DNA of 64,000 nt, taken from the NCBI GenBank assembly GCA_020744425.1, contig JAGMUV010000003.1:2728001-2792000 (forward strand), in the 5' to 3' direction. The stretch comes from Dactylonectria macrodidyma. Its lineage: Eukaryota > Ascomycota > Sordariomycetes > Hypocreales > Nectriaceae. Below the pieces are notes generated by a model that ran no database searches, had not been told where the DNA came from, and was given only the letters and a program-made list of their open reading frames with translations. Every line of letters begins with the position of its first letter. Position 1 is the stretch's first letter. Made by a program: the position numbers and the translations under genes. This document shows positions 9,853 through 19,777 of the stretch, in pieces.

Positions 9853-11670
9853 GATGCCGGCTCAGAAGACCAAACCCTCGAGTGTGCAACAAAGCGTGCG
9901 CGGGAGAACTGCTTGTGTTAGGAGGTTGAGGCTATTGGCGCGGTGTTCTTTGCAACGCAATGGTCCGAGGACGTGCATCCGCTGGACGATCGGGCGTTCT
10001 GTAATGAATGAGTGTGCCATCTACACAGTAATTCTTGATTCCAAGTGTCAAGTAGCCCATGACCAGGATCTGGATGGAGGCAGAAGATTGCTCGTAAATG
10101 TATGACTGCCCTCAGTTGCCCATATAGAATACCATAATTACGAGATTACGGCGATGATTTCTCCTCGTCCACGTGAAGGTACATAATAATACTTGAGTTT
10201 TACGAGGCATCTAAAGGATTGGTCATCCTCGGTTTTCCACGCTATGGTTGCACGGCATTTGGGAGCGCACAATGAGTAGGTTGGGGGAGACTGGAGCTCC
10301 AGACAAGTCTCAGGTGCGACCATGAGTTACTATCAAATGGTTTTGGGACTGCATTCGAGAAGAAATGGCGTGTTTAAAATCTGATGTTAGAGTCTTGAGG
10401 AGATTTGCTGAACCGAGCCATATGTGACTTCTCACCAACGTGGCGGAAGGACCGCAGTCTTGGGATCTGGAAGCCATATTACCAACAGACCCGCCCTTGT
10501 CTATCATCAAAAAGTGCCATAATGACCTTATCATGACTCTCAAACAACCGAGGAATCAGTTTTAATCACGCACATAAGAATCGTTTAACAATTTTCCTAG
10601 GGCTCCTGACCCAACACATCAAAGTGCTCATCAGAAAAGGGGGCTGTTCGATTCAATTAAAGGGGACAAACACATCAACACAAGGCCTCAAAAGTCCAAG
10701 GCTGAAATTCGCACTACGAATTAAAGAGGAGGACTCGCCACGAATTAGTCCACCATCCTGACCGACCCAGCCTTGACCAATTCGCCCAACTTCGGGACCC
10801 CATGCATAGTTTGTAAGCCGGTGAATCGTGAGACTGAACCCCGTTGAGGTTTAGGCCCATTTCCGCCATTATTATTTCTGATTATACGGTACTAAATTCC
10901 CCTGTGTGCTCAGATACTGACCCATTGCAGCAATGAAAGAGAGATTTGAAGACAGCAAGGAAGGTAAAGAGGATGGTAAGGGGATGATACTCGGGTCCGA
11001 GATGTGGGGACTGCGGGAAAGCGAAGCAGAAATAGGGAACATTGCCCATAAAGAAGCAAAATGAATGACGTATGAATATGAATATAGACTTATTGACGTA
11101 TAGCTCAAGGCAGACGGCGAAAGAGGGGGCTATTGATGATGAATGTGCTGCTCTTGGGACAGGGGACAGAGCCCTCAAATACCCTTATTGTACTCGGGTC
11201 TAAGGTGCATTTATAGCATGTAAATTGCGACCAGAACACATCAAGAAATTCCAGTCGTGCGATGAGCGAATGCTAGAGTATTACGTGTTTCCTTTAATGC
11301 GCATTATGTGCTTGTCCGAATTTACTCTTTTAAAGACGGAACGAAACGTGATGGTAGACAGTGTATTCCCACAGTACACACTGTGTCCAACACGGACCGC
11401 GCCTGAGTTCGATACGTGATGCCATCACCGTCAACAATGAAAGCAGTGACGTAGCTTGACACCAACGAGAGACCAATTTGCCAACTCTCTGCGGTACGCA
11501 GCACTCTCGAGCTTCCCGTACTAACTGGTCCCGAAGCACAATCATTGTTCGCATGCGGCAACCCATCTAGGAGGTTGCTTCTCTTCTCCCAAGCGCGACA
11601 CCCCTCAGCGCGAGCAAGCCCCTCCCCACACTCCAGCCACGACAACGCCTGTCTAGAAGACGCGACCACG
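9853..11670. other. Gene-poor stretch upstream of CDC23
   Basis: No gene I can defend. A 61-codon ATG frame with four cysteines on the minus strand (10323-10138) and an open stretch before it (10543-10310) look mildly protein-like but lack a consistent splice model. The segment 11040-11110 is AT-rich. About 11570-11670, pyrimidine- and CA-rich, is probably the CDC23 leader. Confidence 0.4.
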
Positions 11671-13836
11671 ATGGCGCTGAGCTCTCACGAGATCTCACAA
11701 CTGCGAGCTGCACTCCAGGATGCAGTGGTCAAGTGCTCAGAAAGGTGTCTATACCAATCGTCAAAATGGTACGCCCTCCCCTCTCTTCGGACTCAAGCCA
11801 GGTGCTAACATTGTTGAAGGGCAGCCGAGTTGCTAAATGCCCTCCCCGAAACGGACGATGACGACGGACAACCTGACTCTACCGATGGAAAATACACGTC
11901 ACCTATCTACGCTACGAACACCGACCCTGAAGAAGCAGCGCTCGAGGAGAAGGAGCTGAGCAAATACCTTCTGGCCAAATCCTTCTTCGACTGCCGAGAA
12001 TACGACCGATGCGCCGCCGTCTTCCTCCCCGACTCCCTTCTCTCCAGCATTCTTTCATCACGAGGCGAGAATCCGGCTGCCGTAGCATCCAAGAATAAGG
12101 GAAAGTCAAAGGTGACCGAGTCCACCCGTCCCTCGGCCGCAGTGCCTCTCCCAAAAATCAGCCAGAAGAGCCTGTTCCTCGCACTCTACGCCAAGTTCAT
12201 ATCGGGCGAGAAGCGAAAGAATGAAGACTCTGAGATGGTCATGGGGCCCCAAGATCTGGGAACAGTCACAAACAAACAACTTTTAGTAGTAGGACAGTTC
12301 CTAGCTACATGGTTTGAGGAGAGGGTCACGGAAGACGAGGAGTTTCAAAACAACCAGGGATGGCTTGAGTACTTGTGAGTCGGTATTTTGGCACACTCTC
12401 TGGTACTTGACACTAATATTTGCACACCTAGGTACGGAATGGTTCTTTCGAAAGAGAAGAACGATGAGAGAGCCTTATCATTCTTCATCCGAAGCGTACA
12501 CAAGTACACCATGAACTGGGGTTGTTGGTTGGAGATGACGTCGCTGATCTCCCGAGTCGAGGATGTAAGTTCAACATGCTTTCTACCAATCCTTGATACT
12601 AATATGATTCAGCTCAACAACATCTCACGCCACTGTCCTCAAAACATTGTGTCATACATGTTCCATCTCCACACCTCCTTGGAGCTGTATCAACAAAGTC
12701 CTGGCCTCGCCAGCTCCCTCGAGCAGCTCTTATCCATTTTCCCAACATCCTCCTTCCTTCTCACCTGCAATGCCCTACTGGCATACCATGCAAAAGATTT
12801 GATGGCAGCCGAGCAGCATTTTAGTCGATTACTGTCTCTCCATCCCCACCGACTCGATTCCCTGGATCACTACTCCAACATCCTCTATGTTCTAAACCTA
12901 CGACCGAAATTAGCGTTTCTAGCGCATCTATGTTCAAGTGTGGACAAATTTCGCCCGGAGTCTTGTGTGGTCATCGGGAATTACTACTCTCTCCTCTCGA
13001 TGCATGAGAAGGCGGTCCAATATTTTAGGCGAGCCTTGACATTGGATCGAACGTGTCTATCGGCATGGACGTTGATGGGCCACGAGTATGTTGAGCTCAA
13101 GAATACGCATGCCGCCATTGAGTCCTATCGACGAGCAGTCGATGTCAATCGTCGTGACTACAGAGCGTGGTACGGCCTTGGCCAAACATACGAGATGCTC
13201 GAAATGCACACGTACTCTCTATGGTACTACAAGAAGGCTGCAGGCCTGCGGCCCTGGGACGGCAAGATGTGGATGGCGGTCGGCTCGTGTCTACAAAAGA
13301 TGGGCAGAGAACGCGATGGCATCAAGGCACTCAAACGAGCTCTCTTAGCAGATGCGTACTACGACGTGGGAAGCAGCTTCGGAAGTGGAGGAGACCTTCT
13401 CGGGGGACGAAACGCAACAGGGCACATGGACCCCGAAATCCTCTTGCAGATTGCCGCTATGTACGATCAATTGGGCGAAGAGGAAGAGGCTAAGTCGTAC
13501 ATGGAGCTCTGCGTAGCTCAAGAAGACGGCGGTGCGGCTGCCGAAGGCGATTTGGCTGAGTCTATCGTCATCCACAACGACTCTCCTCCTGGGTCAGACA
13601 ACGGAGCCGATGGTGAAGAGAAGCAGGCCAATGAAGGCACTGGCGTCACAGCAGCCACTAGCAAGGCCCGCATGTGGCTCGCCAAGTTTGCCATGCGCAC
13701 GTCCGACTACGCTACGGCCAATCGTCTGGCGGCGGAGCTCTGCCAGGATGGAGTGGAGGTGGAAGAGGCAAAGGCTCTTGTACGCGAGGTGAGGTCGCGG
13801 ATGGAGGCCTCTGGGATGCTCGATCCGCAGAGCTAG
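11671..13836 (+). CDS. CDC23: Anaphase-promoting complex subunit Cdc23/Apc8
   Basis: Four exons (11671-11768, 11820-12374, 12432-12564, 12613-13836) give 669 aa. Introns are 51, 57 and 48 bp; the last is a multiple of three without a stop, so an unspliced reading also stays open. The product is a TPR scaffold of the APC/C, the ubiquitin ligase that triggers anaphase and mitotic exit; nuclear. The N-terminal helices (DCREYDRCAAVFL, QGWLEYLYGMVLS) are typical of Cdc23. The C-terminal half has consecutive TPRs including VIGNYYSLLSMHEKAVQYF, AWTLMGHEYVELKNTHAAI and DYRAWYGLGQTYEMLEM, the most conserved signature of Apc8. The C-terminal 150 residues are acidic and probably disordered before a last helical repeat. 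The start at 11671 follows a purine-poor leader, and the length is close to fungal relatives. Confidence 0.95.
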
Positions 13837-14665
13837 CGGTCGCGGTTGAGACGGATGTGAGGCTGGTATGATCAACCTCAACGGCGCATTGAACGAGGTT
13901 ACGAGGTTTATGACGTTTGGGACGAAGTATGGGGGATTAGACCAGGGAAAAGACGGACATGGAAGAATGACAAGACTAGAGACTATGTGTTAATGTATAA
14001 CGGGTTCATCGTCAGGGGGGGGAGTCATCTGGACTCCTTGTACGAAGCTATACCGGTATGAGACGCCCTGTCTGATCTAGAATCAATTTGTTTATGGCGA
14101 TCACCTCCCAGGACCGGTACCGGCAACCCGATATAGTGAAGCTATAGAAGTATTTCAAATACCGTAACCAAGAATAGAAGGCCATGGCGAGGTGACCTTG
14201 CACAGGACAGTGTCGGGCCGACATAGAAATGTCGTACTAGAGCTGGACAGGGAAGCCTAACTCGGAATCTATGAGCTTGGGTGGGGAATGCGTGGAGAAA
14301 GGCAATGAGAGAGAGCGAAGATTTTGAAGGCAACATTAAAAACGGTCACCAGGATGACGATCTATATTATTACGATTATATTGAACAGGCACTAGCATAA
14401 CGTAACTCTTGTCCGATCCTTAGTTGTCGGCAAATTTTGCCCAAATCCACAACACTACTTGTGTCGGGGAACGGCACAGCTCGCTTCGTCTTGTAGTGAG
14501 CTCTTCGTCCACCCGGTCTCCCCGTAAGTCCACAAATAGTCGATCGCGAGTCATGATGCTCAGACCATGAAAATGGCGGTAAGGGGACCCTTGTAGAAGA
14601 CGTTTCCTGTCGCAGTTCCAGGCGTGGGCATACTTAGTACCCAGGTTCGAGATGCCGCGAGAGTA
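13837..14665. other. Convergent 3' flanks of CDC23 and the GPI-protein gene
   Basis: No gene seen. The two neighbours end towards each other. AT-rich patches near 14350-14400 may hold 3'-processing signals. Confidence 0.4.
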
Positions 14666-15288
14666 TTACATGAGAATGGCAGCGACTCCGGCAACAGCTA
14701 AAGCCCCAAAGCCAGCACTGGCCTTATTGGCCGCCGCCGCGGTAGGGATACCATGGGATTCGGTTCTTGTCTCCTCGACAGGGATGGTATTGGCGACGGT
14801 AGTACCCGTACCAATAGGAGGGTTGGTCGGGAGGTTGGTAGGCTGATAGGTGATGGTGGTGGTCCTACCATCGGTGGTGAGAGTCGCATAGCCCGTGGTG
14901 CCCGGGTAGAGAGGCGTGGTGTAAGTTACAGTGCAAGGGCAGTCTACAAAAAAGGTCAGGTGTACGCCCTCGAACGCGATACAAAGAATTAACTTACTAG
15001 TAATGGTCAGGTACGTGGGTACGCTAACTGTGTAAGTCGCATTCTTGTGAGTGAACGTCGTAGGCTCCTCCACAAGACGACTCAGTTAGCCGATGTTTCT
15101 AAAACGCATACTACAGAGTTGCTTACAGGACAGTAGAAGGTATAGCTGCCGTAGATGGTGGTTGTCCGAGTGGCATCTTCATTGATGGTGGTGGTGAAGG
15201 TGGTGTAGGGGGTCGCATACGAAGTTGTCTGGGCCGATACGGTTGAGACAGCAACCGCAACGGAAGCAAGTACCTGAGCAAATCTCAT
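14666..15288 (-). CDS. GPI-anchored Thr-rich cell-wall protein
   Basis: Three exons on the minus strand (15288-15127, 15067-14998, 14943-14666), with introns of 59 and 54 bp, give 169 aa. The exon 2 start could be one codon later, since two AG acceptors overlap. The N-terminus is a secretion signal (MRFAQVLASVAVAVSTVSA, cleavage likely after residue 19). The mature part is rich in Thr, Tyr and Ser (TTFTTTINEDATRTTTIYG), with a Cys near residue 53 and an Asn-Cys-Pro-Cys motif followed by TVTYTTPLYPG. The end is a small-residue region (ANKASAGFG) and a short hydrophobic tail that fits GPI attachment. It is predicted to be O-glycosylated and linked to membrane or wall glucan. I know similar Thr-rich CPC proteins only as fungal wall proteins of unknown role. 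It is the first of four secreted-protein genes in a row. Confidence 0.8.
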
Positions 15289-17237
15289 TTTGTCTTCCAA
15301 CAGAGTGTTTGGTAAAGATTGAAGGAGACTGTTGGTGGTAAAAAGGTGTCTTGTTGAATGGCGGAGTTGTGAGCAAACGATGGATGAGAGATTGGAAGGC
15401 TGATGCTGACGAGGAGGTTTCTTAGGGAAAAGAATACGCAGGTTTTGTAGTTAAAAACACAACGCATGTTAAGATACTATATTTCCTATTTTGTGCCCTT
15501 CTACAGATGCCAATTCGCAGATGAAAACGCACATTGTGGTGTTTTCCCCCGGATTTGGCAATATTCGGGGTATGGCATCCCGCTATTTCCAACGCTCACC
15601 TAATGCGGAAGCGTAGCGCCACCCAAAAACGGCCCAACGGATAGTCTGAAAGCAGTTACATAATAGAACCATGAGCTCCTCGGAATTCTCGCCGATGGCT
15701 GGGGTGGGACGTGGTGAGAGATTGACTGGGTGGAAGATACTGGGGAGAGAGAGACGGCAGAGCGGCAACGGGCAATACTACGTGACAAGGGATAGATGGG
15801 TCTTAATCCCTTGGAATGACGGATGCGGACAGGGTATCAGATGGGTTGATATCATGTCATTAGACCGATAGGGCAGCCAGTGAGAAAGTATGATCCAGAC
15901 CACGTTGGATAGATACTAACTTACTTCGTACTGTCACGCGCACCTAGGATTAATTAGTTGAGCAACCCCGGTCTCATTTCTGGGGTTTACGTACATACAT
16001 AGCCCATCGAACCTAGCGCCTTTCTCGAAAGTGTAAAGACGCTGATCGAGTTCGTACTATGTATTCCCTTAGGGCTGTGCTATCAAGTTAGCGCCATGGG
16101 GGTTAGGTTTGTCTCCATCCTGGTTCCCTGCATTTTAAATGTATGTTTCACCCCTCTCTTTGTGGTCATTCGTCAATCGTCATATTTGACGGATCACCGC
16201 TTTGATCGACATATCGAACCCAGCCTGAGACAATGACATCCTCATTAGCCACTAATCACGAGTTCGCCGGAACCGGCCAGTATCAGAATGTGATCCTCAC
16301 AACCACTTGGTTGCAGCTTTATCTCGTTTACGAAATCATTCCCCGCCGACATGCAGTCGCCTGACACTGACATGACTTGAGCCTGTGCGTCCAACATTTG
16401 CATTGGAGCTACTCCTCATCATCACCCTTGATGTTAGGGTTATTTCTGACATCTGCTATTAAACGAATTAGGCAGGTCAGGCCAAGCCGGCCTGGCCCGT
16501 GTAACCACAGGGGTTCCCTCACTCACCGCGTATCGTTATCGTGATCGACAAGTGTTAGTGGATCGATAAGGCCAGTCGACAGGCATGAATTACCTATTCA
16601 GATTGACGGAATACTCCCACACTAGCCCCCGAGGGTCCGAGAGTTCATCAACATATCTCGCTTAGGACATCTAGGCCCAGATTGAAAGACGCCAGCAACT
16701 ATTCGTAGTTGTCGGTATCGCATGCATAGCTAAGCAATTACACTTATCTCGTCAGAGACCGTGCCCACCCTCTTTTACGACAAATAGTAGCTCTTGTTAT
16801 AGCCTGTCCATCGACTCCATGAGCAGACGACACAACGGACATTACCAAACTACCCACATAGTTAACTTCTGTTACACGCTTAAAATACCAAAAGTGCTAG
16901 AAACAATCAGAGAGCGCATGACGTATTTTAGTTGTGTGAGATACAAGCCTGACAGCTCGCTCCCCTGCATAAGGGCGAACAGTAAGATACGACTAGGTGC
17001 ATTTGAGGCTACATCCATGGATAGAATAGTCTTAGGCATCAAATTAAGTTTATTGAACCATTACATCGGTTTTGGCGTTTTCTGGATTTTTGACACCAAA
17101 CGGTTTATTGTACTCTGACAAGGCGAACAGTCTCCACTAACACTATATACACGGCCGGGAGAAGAATATGAAAACACAACACGGTTTCACAAAGGCTAAC
17201 GGAAAACTACTGATCCATCCAAAACTAGTTGTCTCCC
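15289..17237. other. Gene-poor stretch between secreted-protein genes
   Basis: No gene that I can support. Isolated donor-like sites (near 15920 and 16140) have no matching exons. AT content is higher than in the housekeeping regions, with scattered TTACGTAC-like words. Confidence 0.4.
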
Positions 17238-17765
17238 TTAGTTGGCCACAGAGCCCTGAGCTCCGCACTTCTTTGTGCAGTAGTAGTTCATCTAAGCCAA
17301 GTCAGCGCATCGTCCGCTTTGACACCATCAGGTCGTTCGTTATCTTACCTCGTCACCACCAATGTGCCAGGCAGCACTATTGCAAACCGTGCCATCCTTG
17401 AATCATGTTAGTCAAGATCTTGGTGGATCTTAGCGTAGACGTACGAAGGTGCAGTCAGGGCACTTGTCCCACTGCTTGTTGCCAGTGTTGCGGTTGTGGT
17501 AGTATGTGCAAGCACAGCGTGTGGCATCGAGCATAATGTCGTAGCTCTTTGCCCACGTGTAGCTGACGGACCAGGGAGTACCGCCAACAGGCGATTCTCT
17601 GATGTTGTTCACGCAGGCTGCAGCGTTGTGTAGCTTGGCGAGCGAGCTGGCGAGCGACGAATGTCAGTAGATGTCTTTGCCAACGAACTCGACAGCTCTT
17701 GATTTTGGAGACACCTACCCCGAAGCTGCGAGAAGCAGAGCAAAGACAGTGGTGGTAAACTGCAT
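17238..17765 (-). CDS. Small secreted cysteine-rich protein, four exons (effector-like)
   Basis: Minus-strand exons 17765-17719, 17646-17445, 17396-17349 and 17291-17238 give 116 aa. Introns are 72, 48 and 57 bp; the second has GTACGT, a TTGACTAAC branch site and TTCAAG. A reading that stops at the TAA inside intron 2 is possible but ignores this intron and loses three cysteines. The N-terminus is a signal peptide (MQFTTTVFALLLAASGSLA). The mature chain of about 97 aa has eight cysteines at 27, 60, 62, 78, 81, 88, 104 and 108, an even number suited to four disulfides, and no lysine-rich or membrane segment. Length, secretion signal and cysteine density are those of fungal effectors and antimicrobial-type secreted proteins. 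No family is recognised, so the function is unknown. A TATATA box lies about 100 bp upstream. It diverges from the secreted-protein gene at 18767. Confidence 0.75.
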
Positions 17766-18651
17766 CTTGAGTTGTTTGGGAGTTGGTAGATTAAGTGATG
17801 AGATGATGAATGAAGGTAGATGGAAGTTTCTGGTCGACTCAAAATTCATCGAGGACGAGCAGCATATATACTGATTTTGTGGTCTTGGTGATCTTGATGA
17901 TAAGACTCAAGAAACACTGAACCTCGACCCAGTCTCGTCCTTTGTCGGGGACTCCGATAGTCCCTTGAATTTTGCTCCTCCCATCCTCCTCCTCGAGGCT
18001 CGAGCATCTCGAATACGGTAACCTCATGACAATGACATGACCATTTCAAGATATCTCGGGTATTCGGCAACCTCACAACTCTCCACGTTCTTTGATTCAC
18101 CTTCTTGAATGGGACGAGTTATTTCAAACAAAACTTAGGCTTCCGCGCATTTGCCGCTTGACTGCATGTTCAAGGCACGACTATCACGTCCCATCCCCAC
18201 AGGACGATGACCCTGTCTCACTGAAGCCGGGCACGAGATCCATCACGGGATCCTCCTCATAATGTTCTGGAAGGCCCCGATGTTGCATCACCGAAGCTTA
18301 ATTGAAATCTTGGGATAGATGGTTCGTGGAATATCTGCCATGTGGGTGCACAAGGGCCGTGGGTCGTCTCGATCGAGTTAAACAGATGAAGCATTAAAGT
18401 TCCAGCCTACCATGGATATCTGGCAGGGGCAGGGGGGAAGTGAAGGCGGGAAAACGGTGTTCCAGCCTCGTGTAGCGAAACGAACTTCGAAGCAGCGAAT
18501 GAGAAGTCTCGGATTAGGCTAGTGCGCCAGATGGTACTGAGTCGAGCATTGCGTAACGAGAATTACCCAAAATGGAAAGTGAGAGACTGCAAGTTACATG
18601 ATGCCGGATCATCAGTTGTTGGAGTGATGCTCTGAAGATGATTGTAAGTTG
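17766..18651. promoter_or_regulatory. Shared divergent promoter region of two secreted-protein genes
   Basis: About 1 kb separates the start codons at 17765 (minus) and 18767 (plus). I see no gene in it. TATA elements sit near each end, which suits two inducible promoters sharing upstream control sequence. I cannot name a bound factor. Confidence 0.45.
17865..17870 (-). promoter_or_regulatory. TATA box of the four-exon small secreted protein gene
   Basis: TATATA about 100 bp before the ATG at 17765, reading on the minus strand. Position and sequence suit a focused, inducible core promoter. Confidence 0.5.
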
Positions 18652-18658
18652 TATAAAA
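18652..18658 (+). promoter_or_regulatory. TATA box of the secreted pro-protein gene
   Basis: TATAAAA, 109 bp before the ATG at 18767, followed by a CT/CA-rich leader. This is a strong consensus core promoter. Confidence 0.6.
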
Positions 18659-18766
18659 GCTCCAGTGTTCCTCTCTATAATTATGGACTGCACACATCAG
18701 CTCATTCACACAACGCCTTCTCTACTACACATTCTCTCTTTTTCAACTCTTCACTCTTCACTCAAG

Positions 18767-19777
18767 ATGATCTTCTCCGTCACTCTTCTTGGCCTGGTTC
18801 TCACCAGCGTCGCCAGTGCGGCTCCTACTTCCGTAGAGACTACCACTATCGACTTGAACAGCACCAAGTGGACTCCTGATCACGTCCTGAAGCATGACGA
18901 GGTCATCCTCTACGGCGAGAACGGTCGCAGTAAGCCCATCTTCCATGTTTACCCTCACCTTTCTTCGTTCCCTTTTGAATTACACGAAGCCCACCAACGT
19001 CAAAGACGGATCTACTGACATTCAAATCAACACAGTGGAGATTGTCCATGAGTCTGTTTATGAGCAGTTGGTGGCCCACCAAGGCTTCGATATTGAAACC
19101 CCCCAGGTTGATGAGGTCTTCCTGAACACTACTGATGAAAAGGACTTCGACAAGCGCGCTTCCTGCGCTTACACCACTGCCCTCATTGTCGACACCACCC
19201 AAAACTTTGTGGATTGGGATGTGCAGGTAGGTGCTCTTAGTGTTCTTCCTTCAATATCTATCTCGGGAAATACACAGTTTCTAACAGCAGCCGCTTGGTG
19301 AATAGATGAGCCCCGTCGTCATTGCTAGCGTCGGGCCCATGGACGTCTACGTCAGCTCCGGATACTCCGTTTCCAACAGTGTCACTGTGAGCGGCAGCGC
19401 CGATCTTGGATTTGTCAAGGACAGACTTGGTGTCACGTTTGGCGTCAGCTACAGTCGTACCTGGAGCACCCAGACCGTCATCAACATCAAGGGAACGGTG
19501 CCCCAGGGCTACTCGGGCGTCATGATCACCCGCCCCTTCAAGACCCGCCGCTACGGACGCAACATGCGAGGTTGCATCGGTAGCATGTCGCAGACTGGCA
19601 CTTTCATGGCTGACTCCTACAAGGAGGGCTCTTACGCTGGTGTCAAGTGGGTTTCTGGAGCCATCAGTAAGTTGCCTCACCTCTACACGATTACCCAGTG
19701 TTAATAAAATCATAGCCATGTGCGCTAAGAAGCAATTCCCTTTGTCTCGCTGCAACGGAGGTGGCAACTTCATCTAG
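18767..19777 (+). CDS. Secreted pro-protein with Lys-Arg processing site (effector-like)
   Basis: Exons 18767-18929, 19036-19226, 19306-19666 and 19716-19777 give 258 aa, with introns of 106, 79 and 49 bp. The signal peptide is MIFSVTLLGLVLTSVASA. A pro-region of about 75 aa follows and ends in Asp-Lys-Arg at 93-95, a Kex2-type site. The mature chain would be about 163 aa with four cysteines, starting Ala-Ser-Cys-Ala-Tyr. It is rich in beta-prone segments (SPVVIASVGPMDVYVSSGY, GVSYSRTWSTQTVI) and carries a basic patch RPFKTRRYGRNMRGC. From memory it resembles a family of ascomycete secreted proteins sometimes labelled Celp0028-like effectors; this was not checked. Its biochemical role is unknown. 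It has a TATA box 109 bp upstream and diverges from the eight-cysteine gene at 17765. Confidence 0.8.
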
